Assembly (NCBI RefSeq): GCF_020740795.1
Contig: NC_067287.1
Span: forward strand, 17,127,501-17,191,500
Source: Apus apus
Lineage: Eukaryota > Chordata > Aves > Apodiformes > Apodidae
Length of the DNA stretch: 64,000 nucleotides
Direction of reading: 5' to 3'
The notes beneath the pieces were generated by a model, which was not told where the DNA came from, searched no databases, and saw only the letters and a list, made by a program, of their open reading frames with translations. This document shows positions 60,001 through 64,000 of this stretch, one piece after another (positions within the stretch are counted from its first letter, which is position 1; the number at the start of each line of letters is the position of its first letter). Made by a program: the position numbers and the translations under genes.

Positions 60001-62267
60001 ACTGCTGACAGCATAGTAGTGTCACCTGTTAGAAATTTCCTGTAGAGCTTGCCTGTTACTCACCCTTCTAATCTTTGAATCTTTTTTAGTCTTCAGCTCT
60101 GTATCTGAATCCTAGAGCTGCATATGTTGAAATATGTCTAAATTTCAGGCTTCACTTTCTGCTGAGACTGGTCCCCATTGTTTTGAGTCCTGCAGCACGC
60201 CCTGCCCACATCCAGCCGAGCCACCAGCCTCACCTTCCTGATGGCTGCTCTGCCTCACACAGTTCCCTGCTGCACCAAAAGCCATGGTGTGATGTGCCTG
60301 CTGGTGTGGGCAGTTTGCTTGTCCCAGGCACCTGCCCTTATTCCTGGCTGTACCAGCTCCTCCACTCTTCTGCCTTGCAGCTGCTGCCAGCCTCAAACAC
60401 CCACATGCTTGTTTCCTCCCCCATCCCTGAAGACTTCAGCACTCATGTGCGTGAGTCCATTGCCAAACTAAATTATAGAGATATTTCCTTGTGCTTTGCT
60501 TATCTAATTAAACATGATTTAGAGCCATAAACATTGGGTGGCTGGTTACTGCACCCTCACTGCAACTGTTTAGGTCACATAACATAACTCTGTTTTCCCT
60601 TTTTCGGGTTGTCCCCGTGAATTTTTGTAGATTCGTGGAGTTGGTGTGCTCAGTGGGATATTCCTGTGCAATGTCCTTACATACTTGTTTCAGAGGCATG
60701 GGTCCTGGAGTTCAAATTCTTCCAGGCAAGGAACTTGCCTCCTGATGTGTGCACACAGATTTCTGGGACAGGGTTTCCTATGCTTGTAGCTTATTATAAC
60801 AGAGAAATTTCATTCTTATGCTTTTTTTTTTTTTTTTTTTAAGTGATATTTTCAAGAGATAAATTAGGAAAACACTGTGTGAAGCTTCCTTCAGGTTGTT
60901 GCGCCTTTCCCACAACAGCACAATGCTTGCAAGGCCTGAAGCTTTCAGCAAACTCCAGTGGTATCTGTAGCTGTGATTACTTGTCATCTTGTAATTATTA
61001 ACTTGTGAATAATCCTCTATCTGCCCCTGTTGCCAGTGAAGTGGCACACTGTGGAGGTGTTTAAAATGTCAGTACTTTACAGCAACGATGACAGCAAACA
61101 TTTTTGTTAAAAAATATGTGTGTTTTAAAATTAAACATGACAATGTACAGGCTGTTCTTGTAGCATCTTCCTGACTCCTTCCTTGTCAGGCCTTCAGATT
61201 ATTTTGGAGTTGGCTAAATTGCAAAAATGAATATCTTAATCCTGGCTTTAGTGTGTCAGTCTGAATGGGTTAGGTTTTTCCCTTTTACTGTTCTGTGGAA
61301 CAAGAACCAAGCTACACTTTATCTCATAATTTTTCACATTGTATGAACCTCCTGAAGACAGCAACGTGACCTGAATTCTTTAATTCATCACCCATCTGAA
61401 ATTTAGTGATAGTTTTGGGATATTTTTTTCAATTTTTTTTTCTTGAAGCAGGTGATATGACCCTTTTAGATTGAAATGTTCTAATCTGTAATGTGTGTAT
61501 ATTCCCTCTGCTTGGAAACTATGTGGCATGTATCAACCTAAACAAGATTTAAGTAACAACAAGTGTTTGTGTGTTCTGGTATCAAATTTCAGTACCAAAC
61601 AAATCAGTTTAGTACTATGTTTGTCTACTAATTTGAAAATGTTTACCTGTAATTTTAAGAAATGTCTTATACTGCCTTCTCTTTCAAAAGTAGATGCAGA
61701 AACAAAGAACTATGTGGTTTAAAGCTACAGAGCTTTTGCCCTGTAGGTCTGATGCTTCGGAAAATCCTGAAAAAAATACAGGCCCATCTCATGGGATGCT
61801 CCTATGTTAAGCACACAACCTGGCTGGCTCTTGCCACGTTTCTTTTCCTGAAGTCATATTGGTGGGGAATGCCCTCAACATCATGAATGCCAGCTGCTCA
61901 TACTGACTGGGGACTGATTTAATTAACTCTAATCCCAAAGGTTTTAAAATCATCTCACAGCGTGTTTAATTGCTCTTGCCATCCTTCCTTGCTTTTGAGC
62001 TCTTCCTGCTTGTCCAGCCTGGTGCTATAAAAAATTAATCTCACATGGCAGTCCAGGTGTGCAAATGGCAAAAGGCTGGGCACAATCTTTGTTGTAATGA
62101 TATCAAATCATCAACCATATCTTCACTGCCTTGTTTCTACAGCCCCATTCTGGAGGCCTTTGGAAATGCCAAGACAGTTTATAACAACAACTCCAGCCGC
62201 TTTGGCAAGTTCATCCAGCTGCACTTCTCCCAACACGGACACATCCAGGGAGGACGAGTAACTGACT
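33765..62267 (+). CDS. MYO10-like unconventional myosin (paralog of MYO10), 5' end of motor domain
   Basis: Actin-based motor. MYO10-class proteins work in filopodia and carry a MyTH4-FERM tail; the tail is outside the window, so class membership is inferred from the motor. Exons: 33765-33785, 47625-47723, 52752-52910, 57139-57326, 57572-57706, 62143-62267, 727 nt, all phases consistent, open to the right. The N-terminus MDASLRQ + GARVWLRE parallels MYO10 MDNFFTE + GTRVWLRE, including the tiny first exon. Motifs are intact: [10 protein letters not shown] (purine-binding loop), GESGAGKT P-loop at residues 157-164, and NNNSSRFGK switch I at 215-223. Start choice: an in-frame TGA lies 42 nt upstream of the ATG (33723-33725). 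Divergence from MYO10 in the N-terminal SH3-like part and after the P-loop suggests a separate MYO10-like paralog, of the sort annotated in birds and fish, rather than MYO10. Confidence 0.9.
33786..47624 (+). other. MYO10-like intron 1 (13.8 kb)
   Basis: No further exon is convincing. Simple features seen are a T15 run (38536-38550), a GT-rich patch (about 45797-45820) and an imperfect tandem tacatcag/gtata repeat (47051-47094). Confidence 0.6.
34086..34146 (+). repeat. Copy B of a 61-bp repeat pair, in MYO10-like intron 1
   Basis: Ungapped partner of 30440-30500, lying at the 3' side of the CpG island about 300 bases after the first exon. Confidence 0.75.
47625..47723 (+). CDS. MYO10-like exon 2 (N-terminal SH3-like segment)
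   Basis: Encodes [20 protein letters not shown], then [13 protein letters not shown], residues 8-40, the N-terminal domain before the myosin head. Acceptor ggtttttgcag, donor GGCATG/gtaagt; 99 nt, phase 0. Confidence 0.92.
47724..52751 (+). other. MYO10-like intron 2, nothing recognised
   Basis: A short stretch near 48337-48368 (gaagggacctctggggatca) resembles the end of a CR1 but is too short to be sure. No exon is supported. Confidence 0.5.
52752..52910 (+). CDS. MYO10-like exon 3 (start of myosin head)
   Basis: Encodes [20 protein letters not shown], then [20 protein letters not shown] and [11 protein letters not shown], the classic entry of the motor domain. Residues 41-93; donor ATCTAT/gtaagt; 159 nt in phase 0. 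Confidence 0.96.
54852..54917. repeat. A/T-only low-complexity tract
   Basis: About 66 bases of TAA/AAT/TTAA units, with only A and T apart from a single G near the end. Confidence 0.7.
57062..57092 (+). repeat. T31 homopolymer upstream of exon 4 acceptor
   Basis: Thirty-one consecutive T ending 46 bases before exon 4. It extends the polypyrimidine tract and is likely to vary in length between individuals. Confidence 0.85.
57139..57326 (+). CDS. MYO10-like exon 4
   Basis: Encodes [40 protein letters not shown] and [10 protein letters not shown], residues 94-156. NPYQPI is the purine-binding loop. Acceptor ctccccctag; donor ATAAG/gttaga, phase 2, the split Ser directly preceding the P-loop. 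Confidence 0.97.
57572..57706 (+). CDS. MYO10-like exon 5 with P-loop
   Basis: Encodes [20 protein letters not shown], then a variable part and VEEAILES, residues 157-201. All P-loop residues are present, so the ATPase site is not broken here. Acceptor tttccttaacag, donor GAGCAG/gtacgg. Confidence 0.97.
57707..62142 (+). other. MYO10-like intron 5
   Basis: No exon is supported. A T19 run lies at 60822-60840. Confidence 0.6.
62143..62267 (+). CDS. MYO10-like exon 6 with switch I
   Basis: Encodes [41 protein letters not shown], residues 201-242 plus one base. NNNSSRFGK is switch I. The donor is read as GACT/gtatcc, because family members have a Tyr codon split here. Further exons lie beyond the window. 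Confidence 0.95.
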
Positions 62268-64000
62268 GTATCCTTTTGTTCGGTGGATCAAAAATGGATG
62301 GAGTGAGTGAAGATAAGGAGGAGCTCAAAGAGCGTCAGGAAATCCCTCATCACAGTTTCTCAAAGCTAGTTTATAACTGTGAACAAATACGCACTTTGGA
62401 GAAGGAAGAAGTGTTTGTTTTGTGGCTCTGCAGCACTGAACTTCATTAGGTAGGGACATAGTTTGACTTTTCCCTTTGGCAATCACAACACTTGATACTT
62501 AAATCCCTAGGCTAGGCTGCCTAGGAAGATGCCTCATGTTGATTGCATCCTGGTTTTCCCAGAAGATTGTTTCCTGTTGTTAGCTCTGCCAATGAATTCA
62601 TGATTTAGAAAAGTGAGACAAGGCTAAGAACCAATATATTCTGTGCAATATTTGGATGCAGAGGAGAACATGAACTTAGAAGACCAATTATGACTCCCTG
62701 TTTCAGGCTGCCCGTCTCCAGTGGACCTTGGAACCCTAATCATAGAATAATAGAATATCTCAAGTTGGAAGAGACCCCTAAGGATCATTTAGTCCAACCT
62801 GCTCCTCACAGGACTACCTAAAACTAAATCGTAAGACTGAGCATCATCCAGAACTCTGACAGGCTTGGTGCTGTGACTGCTTCCTTCTGGAGCCTGTTCC
62901 AGTGACAGCAAGGGCAGGGAAGACTGGATATAGTCAAATTATGTTGTACCATGACTGCTTCCTTCCCTCTATGCCCATGTACCCCTTTCCCAGAGGCTTT
63001 GATATATCTTTTGTCTCCATGAGACAGCTAAAGCTGCCCTGCCTACATTTCGTGATCTTGATGTTCAAAGCTGCTGATGACTGCAAACCACAACAATTTC
63101 CACTGGAGTAACATCCAGATGAATTTACTACTGTTGTAAATAACAGGGTTGGATTGTTTACCTTCTGCTCTTTGTGCTGTTGGTAGATTAAAGATAGTGA
63201 TCTCTTGAAGAAGCAATGAGAACTGATGCAAGACTTGCCATGTGCAATACAGGCTTTTAGATTAGAGTGGCTTCTCTAATCTTTCTAGGTATCCCTAATG
63301 TGGCTCATCTTTTGTTGGGTTACCTCAGCATTGTGCAGGTCCTATGCTTTATCTTACCATGCCCTTTTAAATGTCTCTTTGTCACATAATATCTCCATGG
63401 ATGAGAAGTAGAGAGGAGGATTTGAGATGATGCTTGGGACCGCTCTTTGTCCATTTCCCAAAGCATCAGTTACTTAATGATTTGTTGCTTGTTACAGGGT
63501 TCATCCCAATGTGTCTAAATGATTCTTTGCTAGACTTCAGGAGATCTGTGCATATGTCATTTGAATGTTTTTTCCTTAACGTGCTGTTCAGATTTACTGG
63601 AAAAGGTAAGTGTCACCTCTGCTGACTGCTGGGTGAGACCCCTCCTCATAGTATGGTGGGGCAGTGCCAGTTCTCCTACTGGATGATGTTGCCTCTGTCA
63701 CAGCACATAGACATTAGCTCTTCAGGTGCTACTACTGCAACTGTCCAAATTGAGGAAGAGGATGATGGAAGGACAATGTTTGTTCTATATCTATCAGAGC
63801 CTGTACTTCTGTATTTGATAAATACTGTGCATTACCAAGAGACTCCAAGAAAATCTGTTTACCATAGGGGAAAGGTAGAGAGAACAAGTTCATGGAAACT
63901 CAATTTCATAGAGAGGAATATGGGGGTACAACTCCAAATGCACGCATCTCTGCCCTGATGTAGTTTACTTTGGACTCAGAAACTCACTGAGGAGCAGGGC
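62268..64000 (+). other. MYO10-like intron 6, left part
   Basis: Open to the right. It holds one reversed CR1 fragment; no exon continuing the motor was found before the window ends. Confidence 0.6.
62741..62905 (-). repeat. CR1 LINE 3' fragment, reverse orientation
   Basis: Starts catagaataatagaatatct, continues through ttggaagagacccctaagga, a catttagtccaacctg block and ggagcctgttccagtgaca. It is the reverse complement of a CR1 3' end. Confidence 0.88.

Noticed and set aside
62268..62449. In-frame extension of MYO10-like exon 6
   Set aside because: The residues after the proposed donor do not resemble any myosin motor. The family has a Tyr codon split here.

Overview
The window is vertebrate nuclear DNA and almost certainly avian. 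Its genes are split into small exons by GT-AG introns. Several CR1 LINE copies are present, one of which starts with the CATAGAATCATAGAAT-type terminus typical of bird genomes. I see no bacterial, plasmid, phage or CRISPR content.

Region 1 (1-24215, + strand) is the 3' five-sixths of SLC4A3 (AE3), a plasma-membrane Cl-/HCO3- exchanger. Nineteen exons were chained by eye with every splice phase matching. They give 1067 codons plus stop; the first exons lie left of the window. An alternative first exon at 2140-2377 joins in phase to the exon at 7773 and predicts a protein of about 1028 residues, the size expected of the short cardiac isoform (cAE3). The introns hold a MIR-like SINE, CR1 copies and a decayed LINE reverse-transcriptase relic. 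The 3'UTR ends near 24215.

Region 2 (24425-26032, - strand, convergent with SLC4A3) is the 3' end of a gene I do not recognise. One 1118-nt exon and a 174-nt terminal exon encode at least 429 residues of mostly helical, Leu/Gln/His-rich protein. A candidate upstream exon lies near 30758-30827.

Region 3 (26033-33355) is intergenic or intronic to the minus-strand gene. It has no other convincing coding sequence, but half of a 61-bp repeat pair lies here.

Region 4 (about 33420-64000, + strand) is the 5' end of a MYO10-like unconventional myosin. It starts in a CpG island with a 7-codon first exon. After a 13.8-kb intron come five motor-domain exons that carry an intact purine-binding loop, P-loop and switch I. 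The rest of the motor and the tail lie right of the window. The sequence is diverged enough from MYO10 to be a paralog rather than MYO10 itself.

The three genes have no obvious shared pathway. The arrangement is a tail-to-tail pair (SLC4A3 and the unknown gene) followed by an independent CpG-island gene. All assignments come from reading the sequence and remembered family knowledge; no database search was run.
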